Below, piece by piece: positions 1 through 10,711 of a stretch of DNA of 64,000 bases. The number at the start of each line of letters is the position of its first letter. Position 1 is the stretch's first letter. The position numbers and the translations under genes are program-made. The stretch comes from Alopecurus myosuroides (taxonomy: Eukaryota; Streptophyta; Magnoliopsida; Poales; Poaceae), in the NCBI GenBank assembly GCA_028641055.1, contig CM054060.1, forward strand, positions 296,396,462 to 296,460,461, read 5' to 3'. The notes under the pieces were generated by a model. It was not told where the DNA came from. It did no database searches and worked only from the letters and a program-made list of their open reading frames with translations.

Positions 1-464
1 CTACTTCTTTGCGTTGTGTTTCACTCCGCCGCTGAGTAGCTAGGCAGGGAGCAGCGCGGCGCGGCGTGGGCCATGTCATTTTCTTCACCCAACTCCTCCA
101 AAGTAGAGGAGCGGCGTGCCCCCTAATTCGATCCATCCACCGTATCAGCAAAGTGGTTCTGGACCCTGAAAGGCTGAAACTGAAAGGGGTAGCTGCACTC
201 TCGAAAAGAAACTGAAAGGCTTAGCTGCATCCAACCTGCTTTCGTTTCGCCAAAGGCTCACCTTTCTTGCTAGCTACTCGCATACTAGTACTAGTAACTT
301 TACACTGCGGTTTTTAGTTTCTACCGCCGTTTTACATTGCGTAATTAGTGCTGCGACCTTCAACCAGCCATGCACTAGCACATCAGTGAGGCTGTCTGAT
401 ACGTATTAGTAGTAGCCAGGAAAAAAAAAATTATAAAAAAGAAATGCATAAAATAACGTGGAAC
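1..464. other. Intergenic flank, no gene seen
   Basis: GC-rich stretch at about 1-125, then ordinary mixed sequence ending in an A-rich tract (421-440). No open frame with recognisable protein similarity and no repeat ends were seen. Confidence 0.5.
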
Positions 465-479
465 AGCAAGAGACGTAGG
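465..479. repeat. Target-site duplication, left copy
   Basis: The 15-mer AGCAAGAGACGTAGG occurs here and again at 1466-1480. The two copies bracket a 986-bp segment that starts just upstream of a degraded reading frame and ends in an A-rich tail, as expected for a retroposed insertion. Confidence 0.75.
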
Positions 480-1465
480 GAGCCTTGATGGCTCTCTCGG
501 CGTCCCGCGACGAGCCCACGAGACCATCGACGTCGATCACCGGCGGTGATCGCCGGTTTGCCATCTACTCTTCACGATCATCGAGGCCCCCTTCGCGGGC
601 CTTGGGCATGGTAGAATGGGACGACAAGGCTAGGGTTTCGCTTCACGATGGAGAGGGTCGCGAGATTGACCGGCTGACGGTGGGGATCCCCTCCGGAATC
701 CACGTCGGCACGACCTTGCAGTTCGCTGGATTGGTGGCCAGGACTGGGCCGCGTCTACGTGCAGATGGATCCGTAGCCGCGCGGCATCGTCAAGGAGGAG
801 CCGCGGGTCAAGGAGGAGCCGCAGTTTGATGAGGCGGTGTAAAGCCTCCCGTCGCCGCTGCGCGACCCGATGGACGTTGACTGCCCCGGTCTCCTCGCTG
901 CCATGGCCAGATCGGTAGCCACGCTGGAGCAGAAGTCGCCGGGTTAGCTGCAGACGATACTGTCCACCACGGTGGATGCATCCGGCAGCCGCGGCGGTTG
1001 CAGCAGTGTGGCCACGGTTACCTCCAGCACCCACAGCGCTCGCAACGCTCCCTCCTCTAGCGACGTCGGTCGCTCCTCCAGCCACGATGACGCCTCCTCC
1101 AGGGGGAAAGTCGTCGTGCTCGACGCCAGCGACGACGACGACTTCGACTGTGGCGATGACGAGTAGGCTAGGGTTAGGGTTAGGTCCAGGCGAAGCATTT
1201 GCAATTTCATTCAAATCATGTAAAATATTTCTAAATTTGAATGAAATCGCGAATTTTAATCATGCGTGCACTTGTTTATAACGTATAAAAGATGATCGCT
1301 GGTTGGGGGACGCCGCTGTAGCACACCCGTCCACCAAAATCGCGGAGACCGGTCTGATGCACCCAAAGGGGTTCAATTTTTGGGTGCCGGCCACGAATTT
1401 GATGGGTACCATTCTATGATAATGTAGCACGAGCCTTGTTTGGGGGTGTCGTATGAAAAAAAATA
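480..1465 (+). pseudogene. Retroposed (processed) pseudogene of an unrecognised protein
   Basis: The segment begins 8 bp before an ATG (488) and ends in a run of eight to nine A residues (about 1455-1463) directly before the second copy of a 15-bp direct repeat. The reading frame opens at 488, shifts by one base near 730, and in the new frame is cut by stops near 773, 839 and 943. It resumes as an acidic Ser/Asp-rich tail ending at the TAG at 1164-1166. Visible residues in the shifted frame include the duplicated Lys-Glu-Glu-Pro motif (KEEPRVKEEP) and a Met-Asp-Val-Asp stretch. No intron is evident across about 680 bp of coding-like sequence. This looks like LINE-mediated retroposition of an mRNA. 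I do not recognise the parent protein and assign no function. An alternative is a short non-autonomous retroposon carrying a captured ORF. Confidence 0.6.
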
Positions 1466-1480
1466 AGCAAGAGACGTAGG
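1466..1480. repeat. Target-site duplication, right copy
   Basis: Exact second copy of the 15-mer found at 465-479. It lies directly after the A-rich tail of the retroposed pseudogene. Confidence 0.75.
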
Positions 1481-2403
1481 AGAGTCCATTGCATGCAACC
1501 AGAACACACTGCAATGCATCAAAGCGACAACCATGCGGCCGCACCGTGATGTCGTTGCAGACCGGCCGGCCTTGCACTTTGCAGAGAGAGGGTCCGGTCG
1601 TCTGTGTTTCACAGGCAAGTGACCGATGTACTACGTTCTTTGCCTGCACGGAGATTCTGGGGGTACGAACAGGTGTGCATGGGAACCGACGACAAAGCAA
1701 ATGGCAGAAGCACCCGAGGCTCCTCTCCACACAGCACCTGCAGCAAGGACATGGGTCAAGAATGAGTGGGGTTTGGCGCCCTAGATCAACAAAACGACGC
1801 TACTTTCTCCTCCGGCAAGAGTCGAGACAAGCCCATGCATGGACGCACGCAGGTACACGGTGCAACAGAGGGAGGAAAGAAAGAAAACGCTTTTTGTTTG
1901 CCTGCCCTGTTTTAAACAGCAAACAGACCACCACCAAATCAAACAGACAAACACAGAGATTCCTCTCGTAGTACGTAGTACAAGCATGCATGCTATCCTG
2001 GCTCTGGCGGTACATGGCTTCTGGTTACACAGGCATAAAGCTTCCGGTAGCACACAGGCATGGCTTCTGGCGTTGCAGGACTCGATCAGAAGTTTCATGA
2101 AAAGAACACAGGTGCACAGGAGCTCAAACAGCACATTACATGGACGGCACAGTAATACGGAGATACAGTAGCATAGAAATTCTCAAATTCTGATGAAGAA
2201 ACTAGAAACAGACGCTACTGTCCAAAGTCCAGCAGCCTTCCTCCTCTCCATGCAGAACCAAACGGGAAAGGGAAGGCGTGGACTTGACCCTGCCACGCTA
2301 GCTAGCTACCCCCGAACGAGCAAAGCAACAAACTGGACCGGGAGCTCACGCGCGTACGCAGCAACTTGTTGCATCGTTTGACCATGGCTGGAGCAGGAGC
2401 CAA
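1481..2403. other. 3' flank of the MEI2-like gene
   Basis: Non-coding sequence between the retropseudogene and the stop codon of the minus-strand MEI2-like gene. The part nearest 2403 should hold that gene's 3' UTR. No clear polyadenylation signal or repeat end was identified. Confidence 0.4.
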
Positions 2404-4271
2404 CTAGCTAGGTAGCCTCCACGCCAACTGCTGCTGCTGGGACGGGGAGACGAGCGGCGGAGGGAGACGGTGGCCGAGGTGCCTGGGCGCGGTGTGGACG
2501 GCGCCGTCGCGGGGCGGGTGGAAGACGGCCGGGAGGAACTCGTCGGTGTGGCACCTGAAGGTGGAGCGTCTGAAGCGCCTCGCCAGCCTCCGCTTCCCCT
2601 GCGATCCATCCAGGACCAAACGTGGTCGTATGGATATCAGCAAACAAACCTCACAATATGATACTGGAGTGCAGATCGTGTGTAGCAGCTAGGTGCCTAG
2701 GTTGATACGTACCTGAACGTAGGCGGCGTCGATGTGGACGGTCTTGTAGCTGCGCACCCGCGGCTTCCACCCGCAGCCGTGCAGCGCGTAGTGCAGCCCG
2801 CGCGCCGCGTCGGCCGTCGTCAAGTTGACGAACGCGTACCCCTTGTTGCTGCTCTTCTGCCTGCCCCACATACCATCACATGAGCCATGGGCATGTTGCC
2901 TTGTTCATTTCGATCGTGACGGTTGATCTTTTAGACACTGGAAAATTAAGCTCCATGCATGCATGCTACAAAAACACAAATCTACACGTTGCATATTTGA
3001 GCCACTCGTAATTTCACTGTGTGCTGCTGTCAGCAGGATGCACATGCATGCTAGCAGCACATACCGCATGCATGCATGGTCGCTATTTTCGAATTGGGGC
3101 CAAACCATTGGGGAAACAAGAAATAATGGTACAGTAGTACTACACTACGTACTGATGCACAGATGGTAGTTCAAGAGAAATGGAAAGTATTTGTTTGGTC
3201 TATCACTAAAGTTAACACAGCAAGCAGATGGTTACTTTATGACGCTACCGGTTCTTCTTTTTTTCTGACTTCATTTGTCTCGTTGCCCTTTAGCTTTATT
3301 AACCACAGGCTGACAGGCAGGAAGGACGATCGATGTGCAGAAAAGAGAGGATCAACGTTCGCTCCCGTACTACATTCGAGCGCTAATTAATTTTTTTAAT
3401 TAATGCACAAGAAAATACAGGCATGGAATCGCCCTTGCAAACTTGTCATCTTATGAGAGTTGGGCGAGGGAGCATGAATTAATCACCTGAAATCCATGGG
3501 GACGTAGAGGAAATCGTACGCGGCGGCGGCCCGGCCGCCGCACCGCCGCCTGTTCTCCCGGGCGCAGTGGTCGTCCAGCAGCTCCATCATCGCGGCGGGC
3601 CTGCATGCGACGGCGCACAGCACGTACGAAGATTTCATCAACTAGAACGCAAGAACAGAATACAACGCAACATCCGGGTGGACGCGCCGATCGACGTACG
3701 TGAGCTTGTTGGGGATGTTGCGGATCATGACGGTGGTGAGGCCGAGCCACGCCGGCGGGGGGATCCACGTCTCGGGCCTCCTCGTGAACGCCGGCGACGG
3801 CGACCTCGCCGCCCGGCCGGCCGGCACGTACGCCTTGCCCCTGCCCCTGGTCCGCGCCCGTGGGCCGCACACCGCCAGCCCGCGACGGTGAGGACCGTGC
3901 GGCGGCGGCTCTCTCCTGCCCTCCCCGCCCGCTCGCGCCTTGTCGTACCTGTACATCGCCTGCGCGTACAGCTTCTCGCACACGAAGCCGCCCCTGTTGT
4001 TCGCGAACGTGAGCCCGCGCGCGCCGTGGCGAGGAGGCGAGGGGGCGTGCTGGTTGCGGAAGAAAGTCGGCGGCGGCGGGAGGGGGTAGTGCTGCTCGGG
4101 GAAGGTGGCGTGGGAGTAGTTGGGGGCGAGGTCGAGAGGCGGCTGGCAGCCGGCGCTGCCGTAGTAGTACGCCGGCATCACCGGAGGACGAGGCTGGGGC
4201 GGAGAGGGGCGGGCGCGGTTGGGGCGGCGGAGATATGGCCGCGCGTAGGCGTTGAGATCTGTCGCGGCCAT
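2404..4271 (-). CDS. MEI2-like RNA-binding protein, short single-RRM type (342 aa, 4 exons)
   Basis: Predicted CDS on the minus strand: exons 4271-3700, 3600-3487, 2860-2713 and 2598-2404. Introns are 99, 626 and 114 bp with GT-AG borders, and the joined length is 1029 nt. The start is the ATG at 4271-4269 (protein begins MAATDLNAYARPYL); an upstream in-frame ATG exists but its extension looks like 5' UTR. The N-terminal half (1-175) is low-complexity and rich in Pro, Arg and Gly. The rest is the MEI2-type C-terminal RRM (RRM_2 family). TTVMIRNIPNKLT (179-191) is RNP2-like. MMELLDDHC (195-203) and AYDFLYVPMDF (218-228) are conserved MEI2 blocks. NKGYAFVNL (234-242) is RNP1-like, and FRCHTDEFLPAVF (292-304) lies near the C-terminus. 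The length and single RRM match the rice OML6/OML7-type short MEI2-like proteins rather than the three-RRM forms. By family, the role is RNA binding in meiotic or developmental control. The frame is intact. The weakest call is the acceptor of exon 3, where a nearby AG gives the wrong frame. Confidence 0.88.
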
Positions 4272-5002
4272 GGCTGAAGGGACAGGTTGGGAGAAGGAGA
4301 CGGCGAGGTAGCAAGACACGTTCGCCGGCGAGGCAGAGCTCCCTGGCCGGGGACACGGTCTGGCTGCTTTATGGGAGCGTAGGGAGTGGCCAGGGACATC
4401 CGTACACGGTCTCACCGAACGAAGGGCCCCACTTACTGACAATTGTGCAGGTTCATTGGGCCGTTCCCGTTCGGCTGCTCGATTGTTCAAGTCCGAACAA
4501 CTCTACCTCGCTTTTTCTCTCCACCAATTTTGTCCTCTTCGGTTCAAAAGGAAAAGTTGAAAAATACTATAGGACTAGCACCATTCATCAATTTGCTTCA
4601 AAGGTTTGGAACAAAGAAAAAGCATAAAAAGGTTCATTTGATCTATGTTGCTGCAAAGGTTCATTTTCGTGTTTTTCCTATTTTTAGGAATCAAACACCT
4701 AAGCTACAAATAAAATATGTTTCACAATCGTATTTTCTATCACATTCTTTTATTTTTCCAATATCTGAGTACATAGAATCATATGGACCAAAAAAAGGCT
4801 TAAAATTATTCTTTTTACTGAAAATTTTCTTCTAAATTGTCTTCATCACCTCAACGACTGGAATGTTTTATTGGCGGGCTCGACCATAATATTTTATCTA
4901 TAGCACGACCACGGAATGTTTGTTACCAACATACTGATATACGATCAAACATATCTTGAATTTTTTGGTTGCGCACGATGCATGCCTTGGAAAACATCCA
5001 TC
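4272..5002. other. 5' flank of the MEI2-like gene
   Basis: Upstream region of the minus-strand gene. A CATAAAG stretch (minus strand, about 4368-4374, roughly 100 bp before the ATG) could serve as a weak TATA element. From about 4500 the sequence is AT-rich with no recognisable gene. The longer open frames here look random. Confidence 0.35.
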
Positions 5003-5004
5003 TA

Positions 5005-5164
5005 CTCACTTCGTTCATAAATATAAGATGTTCTAGCTATTGCTCATGTTGTCTAGATACGGACTAATATGAGTGAACATATGTACTAAAAGTTGTCTAG
5101 ATACATATAAACTATATGAATGTAGAAAAGGGTTAAAACATTTTACATTTAGCAACAGAGGGAG
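5005..5164. mobile_element. Stowaway-like MITE (Tc1/Mariner-type)
   Basis: About 160 bp flanked by TA dinucleotides (5003-5004 and 5165-5166). The left end CTCACTTCGTTCATAAATA and the reverse complement of the right end CTCCCTCTGTTGCTAAATG are imperfect terminal inverted repeats of the grass CTCCCTCCGT type. It has no coding capacity. The ends have diverged, so it is an old copy. Confidence 0.75.
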
Positions 5165-5229
5165 TATTATCTAGCACACAAACATATTCGGAAAGGTTTG
5201 CTATATGACTGAATTTGTATTTAAATGTG

Positions 5230-6035
5230 AGTGACCTTGTTTTTTGTGGTTGGGAAGGAGTTGGTTTTATCGAGGAAACGAGAGAGGGTTTCGAGATTCT
5301 CCTCGACACAGGCTTTACGTCTCGTTTTATAAATAAACCAACGGGTTTTGATATTCTAAAGTGATCGGCGAAGTGCAATCAGAGAGTGCCAAGTTGGAAA
5401 GGTTCATTTGGAAACTCCCAGCCCCAAAGCTACTGAGTTGGTGATGATGAAGACCCACATGAATTTTGTGGCGGAGAAGACGTCAACAGGAACGAGGGGT
5501 GAAGTCGTTGTCATTTACCCACAATGATTTCGAGGATCACTGTCGTGATAGTGTTGTCACGAAGCTTGAGCACCTACAACATGTGGATCAGGATCATGTA
5601 CATCGCAAAGGTGTTATGTAGGCTTGTGTTCAGCACACGGATCACAGTGAGCTTCCCACGCGGGCTGCAGACCACACTGATCAAGTTTTAAGGCGGCGAG
5701 ACATTCTTGTAGCCCAGAGCCATGTCAACATTGAGGCCAGCAGCGATTATGCACATTGTGTACTTGTTTGTGTATGGGCTGATGACGCCCACAACGACGC
5801 GCACGGGAACGGTGAACACGGTGTGGTGCAAGATACATTTCTTTAGAGCAAACAAAGAGAAAGCTACTTTGGTGAAGGATGTTTTGAACACCTATGCTTC
5901 GACAACCAGCAATTTATCGATCTGGGAAAGTGTTCCATGCTCTTTGCACATTGCCACCATGCCGATGTTACATAGGAAATCAAGAATGTTTTGGAGGTTT
6001 CCTAAGAAGTGTTCGATCTACGTGTACATACCAAG
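5230..6035. other. Unassigned sequence, possible decayed coding fragment
   Basis: Mixed-composition sequence without an intact gene. On the minus strand at about 5480-5900 the frames contain hydrophobic runs such as VFTVPVRVVVGVISPYTN, broken by stops and frame changes. I cannot assign a family. It may be the upstream part of the LINE that follows, or a relic of a membrane protein gene. Confidence 0.25.
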
Positions 6036-6186
6036 TTAAGTAAATCATGGTTGATAATGGAGAAAGGATTATATCTTTCGGGGGCGGAGGGACTCTTAAT
6101 GACTCAGTGGCTCAAGTATATACCCACGTATGCCATGAGCATGTTTAAACTCCCGGCTTCCCTGTGTGATCATCTCACTACAATAT
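6036..6186 (+). mobile_element. LINE reverse-transcriptase fragment, left part
   Basis: The frame from about 6036 reads SGAEGLLMTQWLKYIPTYAM and then MSMFKLPASLCDHLT. This matches the conserved plant L1-type block after the RT fingers/palm (pattern GxxxxLIKxVxxxIPTYxMSxFxLP). The block stops at the Tekay insertion and continues at 21164, so this is one LINE fragment split by the later insertion. It is not functional. Confidence 0.7.
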
Positions 6187-9085
6187 TGTCGCACCCGGAC
6201 TTCTAGAGGATACTCACAGTCCGCTAAATAGTAGAACAAATGGCTTACGGGGCATACCGGCACCCGCATCTCAATATGAGCAGCCCAACACGTAAACGTG
6301 TGACAACCATTCTCTACTATCCATCGTCTGCGCAAACCATCCCATAGAAATCAGGACACTTTCGTTGACGTACTTCATAACATACACACATGGTACGTCA
6401 ACAGCATTAGAACAACTGATATCACAACATATCTCTAAGACACAAAAGATTGAAATAAGTTGAAAATAGCTCTCACTAGAGCAGAGATAGCAAATACAAT
6501 CATCCAGAGGACACATGTCCCAACAATTCATCATTACATCACAGCGGAAGCATCCAAAATGTCTGAGTACAGACAAGATCCAAATAGGCTTCAGAAGCCG
6601 GAAACGAAAAAACGGAGCCCATCCACGATGTCTCGGATCCTGCCCGGGTCCGCTATCTACTCGTCAGCAGCCTCGTCGTACTCCACGTAGTAGCCATCAC
6701 GGGGATCCTCGTAAGCGTAGTCTGCGGAAACCACAGCCCCAAAGGGGTCAGTACATAAACGTACTGGCAAGCAAGACTCACAGTTCACCAAAGTGTACCC
6801 CAACAACATCAAGCACAGATGCTTTTGGGTTCAATGGAAGAAAGGGTGATACAAAAGATGCGGCAGCGGGCTGCAATAACCAACTACAGATACATACTAT
6901 AACTTCCGGCTAACAGAAAGGAGATAAGATAGCGTATCGTAACCAACTATAACTAACTCCAAACAAACCCATCCTGGATCTCGCCCCTTATCCAAAGAAG
7001 CAATCCGAGGATACTCACACAGTTGGATTAATGATGGTTCAAGTTATTGTGTCAATAAGACTATTACTAGTCAAGTTATCATTAGTTAGGTGTAAGTTGT
7101 TCTGAGTACTTGTTAGCCAGTACTTTCACCAAGTTAACCATAACCGCGGAAAACACGGCTTCTCGAGAAGATTTATCCCTGCAGGGGTGCACCAATTTGG
7201 CCGTACACGTAAGAATAACCCGCCAGATGGAATGCCTCCCACCAAGCGGGGCACTCAACACAACTCAACTCTTCTTCGCATCAAGCCCAAAGAACCACGT
7301 GATGTGCGTGCGCGGCTAATCGAGCCCCACGAAGAAAAGGGGACCCTCATAGCACTCTAAGACCACGCCGCCCTAAATGCCGACTACAAAAGTTTCACCC
7401 TGGCCTCGGGTTCGTACCTGCATATGAGTGCATCAAATGGAAAGCCCGAACTAAGTGTGGCGATTTGGACGAGATGCGAATCGAATCAAATTGAGGGGGG
7501 CGCCCATACACGCTTCCCACATGCGGTTAGTGCGCTCATCATGGATCAGTAGACAAGACCCGTTTCCTAATTAGGGTCGACACTAGCAGGCCTCAAAACC
7601 ACGCCGGGCCTCCTGCCGGTGCCTTATCATCAAATTATTATTAACCAAAGCATTAACAGGATTGTTGTTTAACATCGAGTCCCAGAACATAATAGAAAAT
7701 ATAGTAACAGAAAGTAACGGGTAACATACTCGAGCAAAACAAACCTAAGCATGCTAGTAAGACACGGGCATCAAGCAATGGGGTGATAGGTGTGGAGGTG
7801 AGGCTATATCAGGGTTAAAGGATAACATGTGATAGGTTCGTAACAGAAGCAACGATTCATAAGGCTAGTAGAATAGACAACGGAGAAGTATCGGTATCCA
7901 ATGTGGAAAGGAACACAATGGTTCATGTGAGTGAATACTTGCCTGCAAACTCAGCAGCCTGGTACTGAGCTAACTCCTCAGAAGTAGTGTCGTAAACCTC
8001 GTCTGTCTCAACGTCGTCGTCTATTCGAGAAGAAGCAAACAAACAACGCAGAGAGACAAACAATCAATAACATGGCATAATGCACAATCATGGGATGATG
8101 CATGTCAATTTAATTGATGCCTCAAAGATTAAGATAGTTGACATGGTAACATAACATAATTAAGTGGACCCACATGCAATTTGGGATTGCATATGGAAAC
8201 CCATGAATTAAGGTTGAAATAATTGTTCTACAACTAAACATCATGTGTAAGTGAATTAGCATGATGCAGGGATGAAGAAAACAGAAAGAAAACAACAATA
8301 GAAACAATTTGAAATAAGGTTTACCAAGTTTGGAATTTCATTTATTAAGTTATGAAATTTTGGTTCCTTAAAGGTGTTACACAAGCATTTGTTGTTTTCA
8401 TCAATTTTAATTGTTCAAAATAAATAACAAAATTCATATTTGGAAAGTACACAAAATTTTAGGTGGATTGCATGTTTCACTTGTTGAAAAAGGATTTAGA
8501 ATAAATTAATTATGAATTAAACAAGTTTAAACAAGATTTAAATGGAATTAAATCAAGTAAGAATATTAATTGAATTTTATTTGTTCAAAACATTAAATAA
8601 AATTCATATTTGGAAAGGTTATGTTTTTCTGGTTTGAAAACATATTTTACATGTTCAAAAATAATTTAATTTGAGCAAGTTATGAATTTAGCAAAATTTA
8701 AATGATTTAAACAAGGTTTAAATTATTTAACCAATTTTAATTATTCAAAACATGAAACAAAATTTATATTTGGAAAGGTGGTTCAATTCAGCATGGAAAA
8801 CATATGTTATTTGTGTTATTTGAACTTAGTTTGAATTAGTTATGCATTTAATCAAATTTGAAATGATTTGTTTGAATTTGAAATTTGAATACATTTGAAA
8901 TATTCAAAACAGAAAACAAATGCTTTAATCATGTAGAGAATTAAATTTGGTTCGGTAAACATATTTTATTTATATTATTTGGATTTGGAAAATAAAAGTT
9001 ATTAGCATTTTGATTCTAGGGACTAATCTGTAAAAGAAAAGGATTTGATTTAAAAGAAACTGGGCAGAAAACCTTTTACACCGTG

Positions 9086-9108
9086 CAGTGACCTAGCCTA
9101 GGTCACTG
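9086..9108. repeat. Perfect 11-bp inverted repeat in the LTR
   Basis: CAGTGACCTAG, one C, then CTAGGTCACTG. It sits at the border of the AT-rich and GC-rich parts of the LTR and is conserved in the other LTR at about 19567-19589. Confidence 0.8.
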
Positions 9109-9224
9109 CCAGTGGGCCCTGGCCACCGTGGCAGCGCGTGGAGGCACGCGTGGCAACCCAGGCCACTGACGAGTGGCCCCTGCCTGCCAGCGTGGCTAAG
9201 CAAAAAGGGGGATTAAATCCCGCG

Positions 9225-9290
9225 GGGCAGGGCTCGAACCTGCGACCCCGTGTGCGCGCAGTGGTGCGTTACCACTGCAGTGTGATTGTT
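9225..9290 (-). other. tRNA-like segment in the LTR
   Basis: On the minus strand GCAGG-TTCGAGC-CCTGC forms a perfect 5-bp stem with a 7-nt loop (9227-9243). It contains a match to the pol III B-box consensus GGTTCGANNCC. Upstream on the same strand, GTGGTAACGCACCAC resembles a D-arm/A-box region. A full cloverleaf acceptor stem is not evident, so this is a tRNA relic or a mimic, not a tRNA gene. Confidence 0.45.
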
Positions 9291-10675
9291 CGCTTGTCAG
9301 GTAAGGGGGTTACAGGGAGGTTGAGGTTCAGCTGCGAAGTTTTAACTGAAACTGAAATTCAGTTTCAGAAACTCGACAGGGAGGACGCCGGCGGTGAGCC
9401 GCTGCTGCGATGGAGGGCTGCGTGCTCGTGCTGTCGCGTGCTGGGGTGTTGCTGTGGGTGTGCTGAAGCAGAGAGGGAAGGGAGAGAGAAAGGTGAGCTC
9501 ACCGTGAAGGAAAACGGAGGAGGGGACGGTGCTCGGGCAGTGGACGACGGCGGCAGCACGGCAGACGGCGGCGACGCTGCAGCAAGCTTCTGGCACCGTG
9601 TCGTGGACGAGGAGGAAGAGGGTACAGCGGCGAGTCCGTTCCCGGCTAGCCAGCAAGGAGGCGCGCGGTAACGGCGGCGATCATCGGCGAGATTCAGAGG
9701 GGTGGAGATCGGGGTGAGGTTCAGAGAGAGAGCTGAGGGGGAAGGAGAAGAAATCGGCGGCGCTCGAGGGGGGAGAGATGGTGTAGGGGCTAGGGCTAAC
9801 ATCGGGGAACCCTAGGGTTTGGTTTATAGGGGCGAGGAGCGCGCGGTGGCCGTCTGCTGCGCGCGCCGTCGACGTGGATGCGGCGGATTTCCTGCCGTAC
9901 AGGAGGAAGAAAAGGGCGAAGGGGTACCGGGCCGAGGGGAAAGATTGGTGGGCTGGGCCTGCGTGTGTGCACAGCCCACTGCCCCTCTCTCTCTGCGCCT
10001 TTCTCTTTTTTTAAAAAAAATTCTGTTTCTCTCTCTCTTTTTTTTTGCTGAAAAGGGAAAAGAGAAAAAGGAAAGGTTTTTGAGTTAGAAAAATTCTAGG
10101 AAAAAAATTGTATTGATTATTTGTTGTATCAGCAACAACTTGCAAAGTTTAGTTTTCCAAAAAGTTCAAAATAAATTGCTGTTTGTAATTTGATGGAATT
10201 TGAATGAATTTTGATTATTAAGTGAAATATTGAAAACAAAATTTAAATAGTTTGAAACTTATAGTTTAATGGAAACAAATTGGTTAGAATTGTTTTGTAA
10301 TTTTCATAAGTTTCAACATGGTTGCTGTTTGGAAAATGTAATTGAATTTTGAATGTAATTTGAGTTAAGTGAGTTATTAAATAAAATAACAAGTTAATAG
10401 TTGAGCTTTCTATTTTAATAGAAACAAATAGCTGTTTTTAATTGAACTTTTTATTTTGAAAATGTAACATAACAAGTATGAACAATTTGATTTGGAAATT
10501 GGTTTGAATTTGAAATAGAAAACAATTGAAAACAGATGCAAAACAAATGCAAACAAAAGGAAAACAATTGGAAAACAAATGCCCACACAAATGCAATGAT
10601 GATGTCATGATGCAAAACATAAAATAACAAGAAATAAAACATTCTAGGGGTTGTTTTCATACTTGGGATGTTACA

Positions 10676-10690
10676 AAACGCCCCCCTTGA
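10676..10690 (-). other. Polypurine tract of the Tekay-like element
   Basis: The minus strand reads TCAAGGGGGGCGTTT directly before the 3' LTR start (TGTAACATCC). This is the expected site for plus-strand priming. Confidence 0.75.
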
Positions 10691-10711
10691 AGGAATCGCG
10701 CCCCGAGATTC

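Larger units (their letters stand above)
6187..10675 (-). repeat. 3' LTR of the Tekay-like element (left copy)
   Basis: 4489 bp, nearly identical to 16668-21158. It contains AT-rich blocks (about 8100-9060 and 10080-10640) around a GC-rich core (9060-9980), a tRNA-like T-arm at 9227-9243 and a perfect 11-bp inverted repeat at 9086-9108. Open frames inside it are not conserved proteins. Confidence 0.93.

Noticed and set aside
1166..1182. Telomere-like GGGTTAGGGTTAGG
   Set aside because: Only two to three units, directly after a stop codon. Too short to mean an interstitial telomere array.
630..1214. Minus-strand open frame of 194 codons opposite the retropseudogene
   Set aside because: It is a shadow of the GC-rich sense frame, with low-complexity Ala/Gly/Arg composition and no family likeness.
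3567..4277. Plus-strand 236-codon frame
   Set aside because: It lies opposite exons 1 and 2 of the MEI2-like gene. Its Arg-rich composition reflects GC-rich antisense sequence.
4443..4835. Plus-strand 130-codon frame
   Set aside because: AT-rich, Phe/Lys-rich translation with no conserved motif. Probably chance.
9225..9290. Genuine tRNA gene
   Set aside because: T-arm and B-box are good, but no acceptor stem or normal anticodon arm could be drawn, so it is listed only as tRNA-like.
9138..9671. 177-codon frame in the LTR (and its partner at 19745)
   Set aside because: It lies in the GC-rich LTR core, is antisense to the element, contains Glu/Gly low complexity, and its start is not kept in the other LTR.
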